64,000 bases of DNA from positions 3,224,001 to 3,288,000 of the forward strand of contig JAQFVV010000013.1 of NCBI GenBank assembly GCA_028023455.1. Reading direction: 5' to 3'. Below the pieces are notes generated by a model. The model made no database searches and was not told the origin of the DNA. It saw nothing but the letters and a program-made list of their open reading frames with translations. Shown piece by piece: positions 24,691 through 36,402 of this stretch (position 1 is the first letter of the stretch; each line of letters begins with the position of its first letter). The position numbers were made by a program, and so were the translations under genes. This stretch comes from Epiperipatus broadwayi. Its lineage: Eukaryota; Onychophora; Udeonychophora; Euonychophora; Peripatidae.

Positions 24691-26354
24691 ATCATTAAGT
24701 CCTTAAAAAACAAAGCAGAGCAAATTTCTAATGTTTCGTTCCCTATGTTCTTTTCATTACAGCTGCATTACTATGTGACTATTCCCATGGATGGGCTGAT
24801 CACAAATGTGCATTAGCCAGCAAGCTAAATTTATTGACTTTTTTTTACCCTGAATTTGACCAAGAAACACCATGGCCTTTATTCTCAGCCACCTGATAGT
24901 TCTTCAGTTTTTTTTTTTTTTTTTTGAAGTAGGGTGAATGTGCATATGTGAATAATATTTTTAGATATTTATAACCATGCTAAACAAAACTAAATTATGG
25001 CCCAATGATTGATACTGAAAGCAAAGGGGTGTTAAAAATCTCCTGATTGTGTAACTATGTCATTGTTCTATAATAACCTTTTATTTAACTCTAAAACCAC
25101 AGATGACTTTTAAGTAAAATAAGAATACAAGACTTTGGATGAAGAACTGCTTAGTAACAAATAGAGTCTTATTAGAATTTATCGAGTTAAAAGAAAATGT
25201 AGATACAATTGATTTGCAAATTGGATAGATATAAAAAAAGCATGTGGCTTTATTGTTTGGGAATTCATAAGAAGTTCAAGTGCCAGACCTGTGAAAGCAA
25301 GAATCAATCCTGGTACATCCTAATTCCAATGATGATTCTCAACCAACTATGTCAAACTCTGCAATGTTGGATGATAATTTACTATAAAAGCATAAGCACT
25401 GAAAGAACAAGTAAAGTGGTATTTATTATAAATAAAAAGTGAAAGAATAAACATTAATGGAGATTAATTGTATACTGGATAGAATAGTAAGATTAGTTAT
25501 TCAACTTAATGCAAGATATCAAATATAGATAATTCAAGTGTATGCCTCACAAATTCTCATTATGATAAAGGAATGAATTTTTATATAAATGTACAAAATA
25601 CATGCTACAATTGAAAAATAATTGAAATATGAAAGTTTTATTAATAAATTTGCTTTAGGACACAAAAATGAGACAAGACATAGATTTGTGAAATTGTAGA
25701 AAAGCTAAATTGTTCACTATGGAACTATTTCTTTGAAAAAAAATGCTAAACAAAAATGGACATAGAAATATCCAAATGAAGACACAGCAGAATTAGATTA
25801 TATTTTGATTAACAGAAAAAAATATTTCAAGATTTTAATATTCTTACAATGAATCAACTCAGGAAATATTAATTAATTAGTGAGATGTAAGATAAGTATT
25901 AATGCAGAATTAGAAAGACAAAACTATTTAAAAAGACCCAATTAACAACTGAAATTTCTAACTTTCAGAAACATTTCAATGAATTTAAATTAAAACATGC
26001 TACCATTTAAAAATATTTACAGATTTTGAATATGATTCAAAATAAATTGAAACCAGTAAGAAGACAACTGATATTTTACTAAGAATTGCAATAGAGATAT
26101 ATAGTCTGAAAAAGATGCAATTTACCATTAAATTTGCAAGTGAGACAAGACAGTGTATGAAGAATAGAAAGAACATAAAAATATTTAAAATAATCCAGTA
26201 AGAAAAATCAAATATTTGTAGTAATTTAAATTTATATGAAAAAAAGTTAATAATGATGTAAGAAAAAAAACAGAGAATTGAAAAAAAAAGCTATGGACAA
26301 GAATATAAATTTCAAAAGTATAAAACAGAATTTTGGAATTGGAAGAAAAATTAT

Positions 26355-26647
26355 TTAAGAAATAACATCAATAATTATGCGCTTTAAACGCTCGTTAAAG
26401 AAGTTCTATATATTTTAATAATTTATTTAAAGTTTAGCGCTTTCAAAGCTCCATGGCTTCATACTCATAGCTGTGGCCGTTGATAGTGATGAGGGGGTAT
26501 ATGAAGCCATGGAGCTTTAAAAGTGCTAAGCTTTAAATAAATTATTAAAATATATATAATTTCTTTATCGAGCATTTAAAATGCATAATTATTGATATTA
26601 TATAATTTATGAGAAGTTAATAAACAAATTTTCATTAAGAAATAACA
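26355..26647. mobile_element. Palindromic MITE-like insertion in LINE C
   Basis: Arms 26367-26470 and 26494-26596 are imperfect inverted repeats of about 100 bp. The outer ends read ATCAATAATTATGC and its exact complement; the inner part is CTCCATGGCTTCATA and TATGAAGCCATGGAG. An exact 13-bp direct repeat, TTAAGAAATAACA, occurs at 26355-26367 and 26635-26647, bracketing the insertion within LINE sequence. That is long for a DNA-transposon target duplication, and about 38 bp lies between the right arm and the right repeat, so the exact boundaries are uncertain. It has no coding capacity. Confidence 0.65.
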
Positions 26648-27049
26648 ATAAAAGATGCAACTATTAAAGAGGAATGACAGCATAAATAAAAAAATAATAA
26701 CTACTATAATTATACTGAATTGTCAAACATCAAAACAATAAATAAGGGAGAAGCTCCAGTAAATAATGGAATTATTATTATTACCTTAAAAAAAGTAAGT
26801 AAAGAAAAATTAGACAACTATACAGCAAATCATAAATAATAAATATATCATCATCATCAAAATTATTAATCCATTGCAGGATGATGGTCTCTCCAAGTTC
26901 AATCTATCTTCTCTGATCCGTAGCCTCTCCTCTCCATATCACCCCTGCACACTTTCTTATTTCATTCATCCATTTCACATGTGGTCTTTCTCTGGATCTT
27001 TTACAATTTATTGGAATCCAGTTTAAGATTTCAATTGTTCATCTATTAT

Positions 27050-28330
27050 CATCTCTTCTAGTAATATGTCTAGCTCAACACCACTTCAGTTTTTTAATTC
27101 TTTCTATGATGTCAGTAACACCTGTTTGTTCTCTTATCCATGTATTGCCTATTCTTGTTACTCCTAACATTCATCTCTTCATATTTCTTTGAGTGGTCTG
27201 AAATCTCTGTATTGCTCTTCTATTAAGTGTCCAAGTCTCAGATCCATAACTAATAACTGGTAAAACACATTTATTAAAAACCTTCCTTTTCAAACACATA
27301 ACTTAATATGAATAGAAAGTACTCCAACCAAGTTTAATTCTATGACTAATTTCATCCATTATGTTTCCATCTGTAGTTATAATCTGACCAAGATATTTGT
27401 AGTTGTTAACTTCTAACTCATCATAATCAATCTTTATTTTCATCTTCTGAGAAAATCCATTGAACATTACTTTAGACTTTTTAACATTTATCTTTAGTCC
27501 TACTTTCTTACTTTTATCTGGATAACTCTTGCAACATTTCCTCAAGCTCTGAAGCATTATTTGCAAAAAAACAACTACATCATCTGCAAAATCTAAATGA
27601 CTTAAATAATCTCCATTTACTTTTATTCCTTTAGCTTCCCATTTTAATCCACAAAATACTTCTAGAAGCACTGCTGTAAAAAGTTTCGGAGATATGGAGT
27701 CATCCTGTATTACATCTTTCTCAATATTAACCTTCCTAGTAACATTATGTAATATAATTGTTGCTGTTGCATTTTTATAAATATTCTTCAGAATATGACA
27801 ATATCCTGTATCTATACCTTGATGATCCAATGCTTTAATCACTGAAGAAATGCTTATAGAATCAAATGCTTTTTCATAATCTACAAATCCAAAGCATAAT
27901 GGCAACTCATATTCATTGGTCCTTTCTGTAACTTCTCTCAATACTTGGATATGATCTACTGTACTAAAACCACTTTTAAATCCAGCTTGCTCTTTTGGTT
28001 GGTTGAAATCCAATGTTCTCTATAGATGAGTTGTAATTACCTTGGTAAAAATTTTGAATAAAACTGATAAAATACTGATAGATTTGTAATTTCTAATATC
28101 TTCTTTATCATCTTTTTTTAAATATTAATACTACATTTTCCCAATCATCTAGTATATCTTTATCATTTAGACATTTGGTATATAACTTTGCCCAAAAAAT
28201 TTTTGTTTTTTTCACCTGCTTCTTTTAATATATTGATTATAATTCCATTATTATCTGAGCTTTTCCCTTCATAATTTTACTTGCATATTTCATTTCTTTT
28301 TTAAAATCCTGGAGAATTTAAAAGATATAA
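27050..28330 (-). pseudogene. LINE copy D reverse transcriptase, longest LINE frame (27303-28013)
   Basis: The 236-codon open segment at 28013-27303 covers RT palm and thumb. EQAGFKSGFSTVDHIQ is at residues 8-23, FVDYEKAFDS (first catalytic Asp) at 43-52, VIQDDSISPKLF at 101-112, the FADD active site at 142-145, then INVKKSKVMFNG and YKYLGQIITTDG. The family's RQGDSIS motif has decayed here to IQDDSIS, so activity is doubtful even in the open part. Upstream RT codons (28330-28050) are frameshifted by a run near 28130. Downstream, the C-terminal tail (KRLK-W-GH type) is readable to about 27050 in other frames. Confidence 0.85.
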
Positions 28331-28439
28331 TAGATGTAGGAAGTACTTGTTTTTTATTACTATATAATTCTAGATAGAATTCTTCTACCCATTTCATGAT
28401 GTCATCTCACTTTTTAGTAATAGTTCCATCTTTTTTTCT

Positions 28440-29400
28440 TATTTGAGATATGTTTCCTATAAATACCAAAATGTTATTTTACACGCTTGAGACTTTTTTA
28501 TTTTCTTAAACAGCTTTCCTTGCTAGTTCACAATTATGCTTTCTTATATCATTATCAACACTTTTTCACACCATTTTACAAAATTCGAAATATTCAATCC
28601 TTCTTAATGCATCATTTTTATATATCTTTATGTTCCTTCTTTCATTCTCTAGTCTCAGTAGAAATCTTATTTGTCAATTGCTACTTTTTTCTACCAGCTA
28701 TCATTGTTGCAGTTTTTAAAAGTGTATCGGTTATTTTCCTACTAATTTTCATTCAAATCTGAATCATGTTGAAAATTTACTCATACTTGTCTTTCTTAAT
28801 AATTTTTTCTCTCTAGTTTTGCATTAACACACATATTACATCTTACTAATCAATGATCACTTCCTGTGTTGAATTTATTAAGGATATTACAATCTTGAAA
28901 TATGTATTTTCTGTTAGTCAAAATATAATCTAATTTTTTTTATGCTTCCATATCCATTTCCTTTTAACATTTTTCTCAAAAAAATAATTCATAATATAAA
29001 GGGTTTCTTTTACTGCAAACTCCACAAGTCTATGTTCTCTCTCATTTCTATTACCATAACTAAATTTACCTACAGCACTTTCATCTTTAACTGCTTACCA
29101 ATTCTAGCATTAAAGACTCCCATAACAATTTCAAATGGTGTTTTATCTGAAAGCCTTTTGAACATCCATATAAAAATCTTCTACTACTTCATCACTATGA
29201 AAACTTGTTGGGGCATAAACCTGAATTATCTGCATTTGATATCTGCTATTAAGTTAAATAAAACTAATATTGCCACTCGGTCTGATAAACCATCAATCTT
29301 CACAATGTTGTTCTTCCACTTTTTTATATATAATGAATTCTACTCCACTTGTAATTCCAATATTTATGCCTTTGTAGTAGAGAACATGGCCACTTTTTAA
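28440..29400 (-). pseudogene. LINE copy D endonuclease and linker (broken)
   Basis: Reading the minus strand from 29400, the codons match the endonuclease and linker of copies A and E. There are segments equivalent to the VYAPTSFHSDE and GVFNARIGK motifs (about 29230-29090), then the NRKYIFQDCNI-like and SDH-like motifs (about 28920-28845), then the lysine-rich linker (about 28730-28500). A deletion between about 28790 and 28760 and multiple frame changes make it nonfunctional. In the ancestral element this domain would nick the target for priming. Confidence 0.7.
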
Positions 29401-31199
29401 AATTAATTGTCTCTTCACATTTTCTTTTAACTTCACAAAATCCAATAATGTCCCATTTCTAATTCTTGTAATATTTCTTCACTCAAAAGTGATCTGCAGT
29501 TGTAAGTACCTAAATAAAAAGTCATCATCAAATTGCAGCCTGGGTCCACAATCAGGGGATTCTGAGCATCCTCTAACTGCTGCCATGGCTAGTGACTTTA
29601 CAGCTGCCTCGAAATAAGAGACATGATTTATTTTTATCTGTCATGATTGTATGTATCCATTAGAAAAAAATTTTCATTCACATGCACATTCATTCAGCCT
29701 TATAAGGCAACTGAAAAAAAAGACCATGATGTTTTTTGATCATAAACTCGGAGGTAAAAAGCCAATAAACTCACCACACTAGCTAATGTGTGTTGGTGAG
29801 CAGTTCATTCATGTTTGTATGCTTTATGAATAATCCCATAGTAATAACAGCTGCAACAACAAAAACTGTTGTAGTGGATATTAGGAATTTTCCCTGCTCG
29901 ATTCTTTTAAGGCCTTCAAGAAGAATCAAAGGGTCTTATATGATTAACAGAATGCTATAATAACATTTATATTTAAGAAAAGTAAAAAAACATATTAGAA
30001 ATAATACAGAGCTATCATTATTTTATCATTTGTAATAAATAATTAAACCATATTAACAGTGAACTTTGGATGCAAACTGACCAAAAGAACAAAATGGTAT
30101 AAAAGTGGTTTTAACACAGTGAATCAAATCCAACTATTGAGAGAAGTTATAGAAACAACCAATGAATATGATTTGCCATTATGCTTTATATTTGTAGATT
30201 ATGAAAAAGCATTTGATTTTATATAAGTATTTTTACAGTGATTATCATCAAGATACAGATTTAGAATATTGTAATATTCTAAAGAATATTTATCACAATG
30301 CAATAACAGTTATTAGAGTATAAAATGATACTATGAAAATTAACATTGATAAGCATGGAACATTCCATATCTGCATAACTTTTTTATAGCAGTTTTACAA
30401 AAAAATATTTTGTGGATTAATAATGAAATAAAAATTCATGGAGAGTATTTAAAGCTGTACATTTTGCAGATGATGTTGTTGCTTATGAAAAAAATCCTTG
30501 AGAGCTTCAGAAAATGTTGCAAAACTTATCAGATGAAATTAAAAAAACAGGACTAAAGATAAATAGTAAAAAGATTGGAAATAATGTTCAAAGGATTTTC
30601 TCAAAAAAATAAAATAAAATTAGTAATCAAGAATTAAATGAATTTAGCAACTACAAATACCTTAATCAGATTATTAATGCAGTTAAAAACATAATCAATG
30701 AAATTAATCATAGAATTAAATCTAGATGAAGAGCATTTGGTTAAAAATGTCACATTGAAAGGAAATATGTCTATGTGTTTGAAATGGGAAGTTTTTAATA
30801 GGCATGTTTTACTGACTTTTTATTTATGCACCTGAGACTTGGACATTTAACAGAAGATCAGTAGAGAGACTTCAAACCATTCAACAAAATATCGGAAAAT
30901 CTTATTGGAAACAAGAAGGGATCATAAATGAAATATCTGGATGAGAAAACAAACAAGTATAACTGACATTACTGAAAGAATTAAATGAAACAAGTAGAGT
31001 TGGACTGAACATAAACTCAAAAAATTATAAAAGATAGAAAAAGATCATAAATAAGATGGATCTATGAGATAAGAAAGTCTGTTGGGGTGATGAGAAGAAA
31101 CTATAGATAATGTACTAAATTAAACTTGGAAAGACTTTCATCTTGCAGTGGAACAATAACGACTGAAAATGATGATGAAGAACTTCACAATTATTGTAA

Positions 31200-32795
31200 A
31201 TGTTTAGTTTAATATAACTTATGTAGTAATTGTATTATAGTATATATAATAAATATTTGATGCACAACATACAGTTAATAATCTTTTAATGTATTTATTT
31301 TTTATCAAATAGGTTAACTTTTTCATTTTAATCTATATTTCAGCCAGTGAAGAAGTCTCACCATATTAAGCAAGCTATAGGAATAAGCAAGCACAAACAT
31401 CCGTATTATTTATTAGGAAATTGCAGCGATCGATTAATAATTTCAAGAAGTTGATGAAGCAATATGTAGATAATCATATAAATAAGAGAAAATTAAGTTG
31501 TATTCTATTGTTCTCACAAAGTCAAGTTAAATTTAGATGAGATTTATTAGAGGGAGTATTTACATGGATAATAACTGCTATATACTTTATTTCTAAGATT
31601 AAAAATTATATATTAGATTTATATAATGTATACATCTTTTTTTTTTTATTACAGACCAATTTACATACACAGCGTGCATTAATATTTAGATATCAATTTA
31701 AACTTTAATTAAAGCTTTCAAATTTCTACTTATTAACTATTATTCTTATTAAAATTTAGCAATGAAATTAAATTTTTTTTTATATATACATTTAATTTAT
31801 ATATGAATACACATTTTTGGTGTAATTAATTTCAAAAGCAATTTTTAGAATTAGTATAACGTAATTAAAAGTATTAATTTTGTCTAAAACCTATCTCTAG
31901 CAGAATTCTAAAAATGTCAAATTTCCCAGATTTCTGTTAATCATTGTGGCATGTTATATAATAAGTAATAATCAAATAAAGCTATTTTTAACAAATTGCA
32001 ACTTAAAAAATGGGCATTTTCCATTAATGGAGAAGACTAGCGACTAGACTCACTGGCTTGATTTTTTCAAAGCACTGTCTGCTAATATTTTAATATTGAT
32101 TTAAAAATTGTATTATTAGCAAATTTCACATCTAGTATTTTACTTCAGTCTCCTGCTTTTGATATCCTAAAAATCAATTATTAACATGCTACAAAGCAGA
32201 ATAGAAACTAATTTTTCAAATTTTGTTAAACATATTTCAACAAAATACATATACATTTTTTTAATCCTACATCACTACAGACATAATGGCTTGTTGCAGC
32301 ATCAAATATTATATAGCATTCAGGTGAGCAATTTATGACTTTAATTAAATATCGAGAGAACATCATTTATGCATTAGTAAAAGTTAATATTCTTAAACTG
32401 AATATTGACAAGACAAAGATAATTATACTGCACTGGCAGAAAAACTCACTAGGTTTTTCAACTACTGATCGACTGTGCTTGTATATACTAGGGCAGACTA
32501 AATTGTCATAGCACCCAGATAGAAACTTTCTGTGCTCTCCCTCTTCTTAAAAACCAATTTCAAAAATTTACATAAATATTTATTTTTTTCAACTTTTTTT
32601 CTTAAAAAAAAAAAACATTTGATAAATATTTTATTTATCCAGATAAAAGGGCACTTGGCTTTTTTTTTTAAAAAAATTAAAATCCAAAAACTGATTTATT
32701 GCTTTACATTTTATACTTGTAGCATGATTTAAAAAAAAAAAAAGACCATAAAAAAAAGTGTTATATTTTGAAGTTTTATAACAGTAACTGTATCT
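31200..32795. other. AT-rich noncoding stretch
   Basis: No supported feature. Poly-A and poly-T tracts near 32600-32760 generate spurious frames on both strands (32532-32732, 32631-32891). Confidence 0.5.
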
Positions 32796-32803
32796 CTTTA
32801 AAA
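32796..32803. repeat. Left target-site duplication of the hAT element (CTTTAAAA)
   Basis: CTTTAAAA here is repeated exactly at 37572-37579. It fits the 8-bp, centrally TA pattern known for Buster-type hAT insertions. Confidence 0.8.
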
Positions 32804-33515
32804 CAAGAGATCCCAAAGTGGGCGATATCGATCCCCTGGGTCGATTTGAACTTAGTTTCAATAAAAAAAATTTGGGGGTTGACGACAGCAAAAATAGACC
32901 CCTTTACTACTGTTTGTTATTTCAAAATATCTATGATTCCAATAGGTACCGAATTAAGAAATAAAATAATTTTAAAAAAAACACATTTTTGATAAAAACA
33001 CATTATATACCAAACTTGCGAATGAAAAGATAAAATGTGTCATTAAAAGAGTCACACATAAGAATGCATAAAAATACATGATGCACAAACATGTTTGTGT
33101 ATTGTCTTATCGAATGTGTCAAAGCAAGTGCGGACATGAAAAACCGTTGCATGTCTGCACTTGCTCGCGGTGGGAGAGAACAATATTCGATATTAGCAGA
33201 ATCTATCAGTCTTATGCAGTCATGTTTTCATAAAACACTATAAATTGATTTGTTTGATATGACATGTACTTATATATGATTTGAATTTTTGAATATAATT
33301 ATTTATTGAGAAGCAGTGCTACGAAAAAGAAAATCAGAGGGCAGTTTATTTATTCGAGTTTGGATCAAAATCTTCTGTTTCAAATAAGTACATATTTTAT
33401 TGTTTTTTTTTTATCACAGAGGCTATTAAAATTGTTTATTAATAAAAGTTTTTTATTTCTTATGATAATAATATGACTGAACCAAAAAAAATTCAGACAA
33501 TACAGCTTGGACTAA

Positions 33516-33746
33516 TTGAAGCTGGGATTTGTCCCGTCATTATCAAACAAGCATTTACCAATGCGCTTCATATGTGAAAAAGTTTTTAGTAACAATGCTA
33601 TAAAACCATCAAAACAGGCTGATTACTTGAACAGAATTCACCCTGACAAAGAAGAAAAGGATTTGTTATGCTTTCAATCACTTAAAGACAAAATTCTGAA
33701 GAGAACCACAATAGATAATGTTTGTTTCATCATTGAATCAAAGTGA
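33516..33746 (+). pseudogene. hAT transposase N-terminal, BED-type zinc-finger remnant
   Basis: The segment KVFSNNAIKPSKQ followed by HPDKEEKDLLCFQSLKDKI is the conserved part after the BED finger in ZBED5/FAM200-like Buster transposases. In this copy one expected zinc ligand is Arg (MRFIC where relatives have Cys-x2-Cys), and the first His of the His pair is Tyr (YLNRIH). The DNA-binding finger is therefore probably lost. The frame stops at 33746. Further transposase codons continue in other frames, for example LFTQLCEESDKDFYQL near 33915-33965. ZBED5-like assignment is family knowledge; the ligand loss is read from the sequence. Confidence 0.7.
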
Positions 33747-33779
33747 TGATGAATTAAGGGCATTGAACAACATATCCTA

Positions 33780-34627
33780 ACTCATTGTGAAGTCTATGAG
33801 CCATACAGCATAGGGTGAAACTGATTCTACTGGCTGTCATGGAGGTATTGCATCAATTACTTCAGTTTGTTATAATAGCTGTTACCAAAATAACACTTTG
33901 AACACTAGACTGTTCACTCAATTATGCGAGGAAAGTGACAAAGACTTCTATCAATTGGTGCTCTATACCAAAATCTGCTGTCTTTCAAAAGATTTATATT
34001 TGGTGAGATTTTTGTACTTTTTCAATCTGTTTTAGGGTTTTGGGAAGACAAGGATTCCAGTTTGAAATAAAATTTACTTAAGAGTATATCAGATATTGCT
34101 TATTTAACTGATATTAAAACAGGCAAAACTCTTCATACAATAGTGCCACTCAGTGCAAGCCAGAGTAATTAGTGGATGCCAGAAGGCATATGCATAAAAT
34201 CCATATCTAGTGCCTACTCATCAAATATCCTCAGACTAGTTTCTAGTTTGTGGCTTTTGTCAGTGAGGAGCCTTGGATATGAGAGCACTACACTTAGATC
34301 TTAGGATCTAATGCAACCATCCAATAGCTACCTTTTATCTCTACTTAACAACAAAATTATGAGAATAAATTTGAAAACACACTAATATGAGCAAGCATAA
34401 GAAATGGTGATCATGAGATGTTTAGTGGTCTTATTTAACTGACTTATTTGAAAAATTTATTAATGTTAATTTACAACTGCAAGCAGACAATTTGAATCTC
34501 AACAAAGCATTATCAGTCATATTGTTTTTTGCTGCTAGATTAAGGTTTTTAAGTAAAATATTGCAAGATCTGAGCTTTCCCAGTTTCCAACTTATTTAAG
34601 ATAAGCACAATCCAAGAAGAAAACATC
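33780..34627 (+). pseudogene. hAT transposase middle region, decayed, with internal insertion
   Basis: Scattered codons match the RNase H-like core of hAT transposases: LFTQLCEESDKDFYQL then YTKICCLSKD (33915-33995), and YLTDLFEKFINVNLQLQ (about 34432-34485). Between about 34150 and 34385 the sequence is unrelated and contains the CAGACTAGTTTCTAGTTTGT motif also seen at 23384 and 43690, so a short repeat may have inserted there. Stops and shifts abound. Confidence 0.55.
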
Positions 34628-35086
34628 TTGCTGTACTTCAACCACTTGAAGAATCTTCACCTAGATTTCAAAACTAGGTTTGAAAATATTCTATCATTGA
34701 AAATATTGGACTGGATATTATACTCATATACTACTAGTGCAGAATCAAATATAATTTTGCAAGTTGAGCTGATAATCATCAGCATGAATGAGGATCTCAA
34801 AGTACAATTCAAACAAGGTTATCAAAAGTTTTGGTTGCAACAAGATATTTCATTTCTGTACCCAGTTCTATGAATTGTACAGAAGTATTTTCTGGCATTT
34901 CCATCATCATATCTGCTGGAGAGAGGCTTCAGTGCAGTTTTAAACCTGCTTCAGAAAAGACATCAATTGCATATCACTGAACATGAAGATTTGAAAATGC
35001 AACTCACTAATTTAAAACTGGACATAGATAAATTGTTGACAGATCACAGGTGCACTCATTTAATTAAGTGTGGTTTTCCAAGCTAA
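34628..35086 (+). pseudogene. hAT transposase C-terminal dimerisation domain, one internal stop
   Basis: The open part, 34628-34873, includes LDFKTRFENILSLKILDW and ELIIISMNEDLKVQFKQGYQ, typical of Buster transposases. A TGA at 34871 replaces what relatives suggest is a Trp codon. The same frame continues through FLAFPSSYLLERGFSAV (about 34886-34936), the diagnostic hAT dimerisation motif, and ends at a natural stop at 35084-35086. The domain normally packs transposase subunits together. With a single in-frame stop it is the best preserved part of the transposase. Confidence 0.85.
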
Positions 35087-35391
35087 TTTATTTGGTATTC
35101 TTATTTTTATAATTCTGATTAAAATCTTTCATTGTTGTAATTTTGTTGATGTTTAATTCTGTCTGAATGAATATGTTGATTTTTTTTATTTCATTTTTAT
35201 GTTTAATAAAATATTTGTACTTATTTTAAAATTACATATTTATTTCATAAATATCAAAAATTAAAAAAAAACTCTGCTTGTATTTTTTTGCTTTAACTTT
35301 TGTTAGTGCAGGTTTCGATATTAAATGTTGACAAGATAATGACTTAAAGATTGACTTACAATCAAAAATTAATAGTGTTATAAATAAAAGT

Positions 35392-36402
35392 GTGAAGTAT
35401 AAAGGAAAAAAATTGAAGGAGAAGTGTGTTATAAAACAAATTATTGATAAAGCAAGAACTGAAAAATTAATAATTACAAGTGAGGATAAAGGTTCAAGAT
35501 TTGTGCTTTTAAATGAATCAGACTATGAAAGAAATATATATGAAGATATGGATAAACAAGGGTATAAAAAATTAAGCAAGGATCCTAGTAAAGGAATAAA
35601 AACAAGATATAAAGTGTTGTTAAACTATATAAAAATGAAAGGGTTAATTAGTGAGAAGGAATATAAAAATTTATATCCATCACGATTTGAACATCCATGT
35701 ATGTTTGGAAAAGTAAAGACTTATAAAGAAAGTATGCCAGTAAGGGTAATTTTGGATTTTAGTAATTATATACTTAAAGATTTATGTGAAATAGTTTATA
35801 GAAAAATTGTAAAAACAATAGGATTTGGAAAATATTATATTGAGAATTCTAAAGAAATTGTTAACAGGTTAAATAATATCATGTTAAATAGAAATGGAAT
35901 GATAGCATCATTTGATATTGAAAAGATGTATCAAAGTGTTCCTAGAAAGGATAGTATTGATATTGTTATAGAAAAATTAAAAATAAGTAATGTTTTATCA
36001 AAAGAATGGATGAATACTATTTATGAAGCATTATTAATAATAGATGAGGCATTATATTTTAAATATAAGGAAGAGTTTTGGAGTACAGGCAAAGAATGGG
36101 TAATGGGTTATTCAGTTAATGGAATTTTATCATCAGTGTTAGTAAATAGTATTGAGGAGAGTATAATTGATAGAGTTATAAGTACTAATGAGATTAAAGA
36201 ATATTGTAGATATGTGGATGATATTGTTATTGTAGGAAATAGTAGAAGTATTAGGAAAAATTTTAATGAGTTGAATGAGAATAAGTATAATATTAGATTT
36301 ACAATGGAGAAAGAAGAAAATGGATTAAAGTATTTAGACATTTTTTTAAGAAGAGGGATAATGAATGAGATAGTTGTTGAACATTATATTAAAGATGTAT
36401 AG
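35392..36402 (+). CDS. Penelope-like reverse transcriptase, 336 codons open, 5' and 3' incomplete
   Basis: This is the longest open frame in the window. Motifs in order: ITSEDKGSRFVLL with ESDYERNIY (residues 28-50, the N-terminal Penelope signature region), MPVRVILDFSNYILK (115-129), SFDIEKMYQSVPR with catalytic Asp175 (173-185), MGYSVNGILSSVLVN (238-252) where relatives usually have MGSPLSP-like residues, YVDDIVIVG with the catalytic Asp pair (274-282), and RFTMEKEENGLKYLDIFL (302-319). It would reverse-transcribe its own RNA. The frame is open 5' of the first Met for some codons, and the true start is unknown. It ends where a complete element would run on into a linker and endonuclease. 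Changes at the MGSPLS position argue against activity. Confidence 0.85.
   Translation: MKYKGKKLKEKCVIKQIIDKARTEKLIITSEDKGSRFVLLNESDYERNIYEDMDKQGYKKLSKDPSKGIKTRYKVLLNYIKMKGLISEKEYKNLYPSRFEHPCMFGKVKTYKESMPVRVILDFSNYILKDLCEIVYRKIVKTIGFGKYYIENSKEIVNRLNNIMLNRNGMIASFDIEKMYQSVPRKDSIDIVIEKLKISNVLSKEWMNTIYEALLIIDEALYFKYKEEFWSTGKEWVMGYSVNGILSSVLVNSIEESIIDRVISTNEIKEYCRYVDDIVIVGNSRSIRKNFNELNENKYNIRFTMEKEENGLKYLDIFLRRGIMNEIVVEHYIKDV

Larger units (their letters stand above)
26848..29937 (-). mobile_element. RTE-like LINE copy D, near full length, inserted in copy C
   Basis: This minus-strand copy of about 3.1 kb contains the 5' untranslated region (29937-29500), endonuclease remnants (29400-28750), linker (28750-28440), RT (28330-27050) and a GATGATGATGATATA-type tail at its 3' end (about 26850). 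It is the least decayed RT in the window. It interrupts copy C, so it is younger. The insertion point is inside C's RT. A clean target duplication could not be read. Open frames on the plus strand at 28487-28762 and 28942-29400 are antisense shadows. Confidence 0.85.
24700..31195 (+). mobile_element. RTE-like LINE copy C, old and split by two later insertions
   Basis: Three colinear plus-strand segments form one degraded LINE. 24700-26366 carries the 5' untranslated region, endonuclease and linker. 26648-26847 carries the start of RT, with GGAGAAGCTCCAGTAAATAA matching the KGKAPGND codons. About 29938-31195 carries the rest of RT to the ATGATGATGAAG tail. Gap 1 is the MITE-like element at 26355-26647. 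Gap 2 is the minus-strand LINE D. Continuity is good: the first part stops just before the LNDKDV-like codons and the second resumes at the DDWKNVVLIFKK-like codons. Stops are too frequent for any open frame above about 75 codons; 25209-25442 is a chance frame. Confidence 0.8.

Noticed and set aside
28487-29400. Plus-strand frames at 28487-28762 and 28942-29400 (152 codons)
   Set aside because: Antisense to the endonuclease of minus-strand LINE D.
32532-32891. Short frames on both strands over the poly-A and poly-T tracts
   Set aside because: Lys and Phe runs from homopolymers; no conserved residues.
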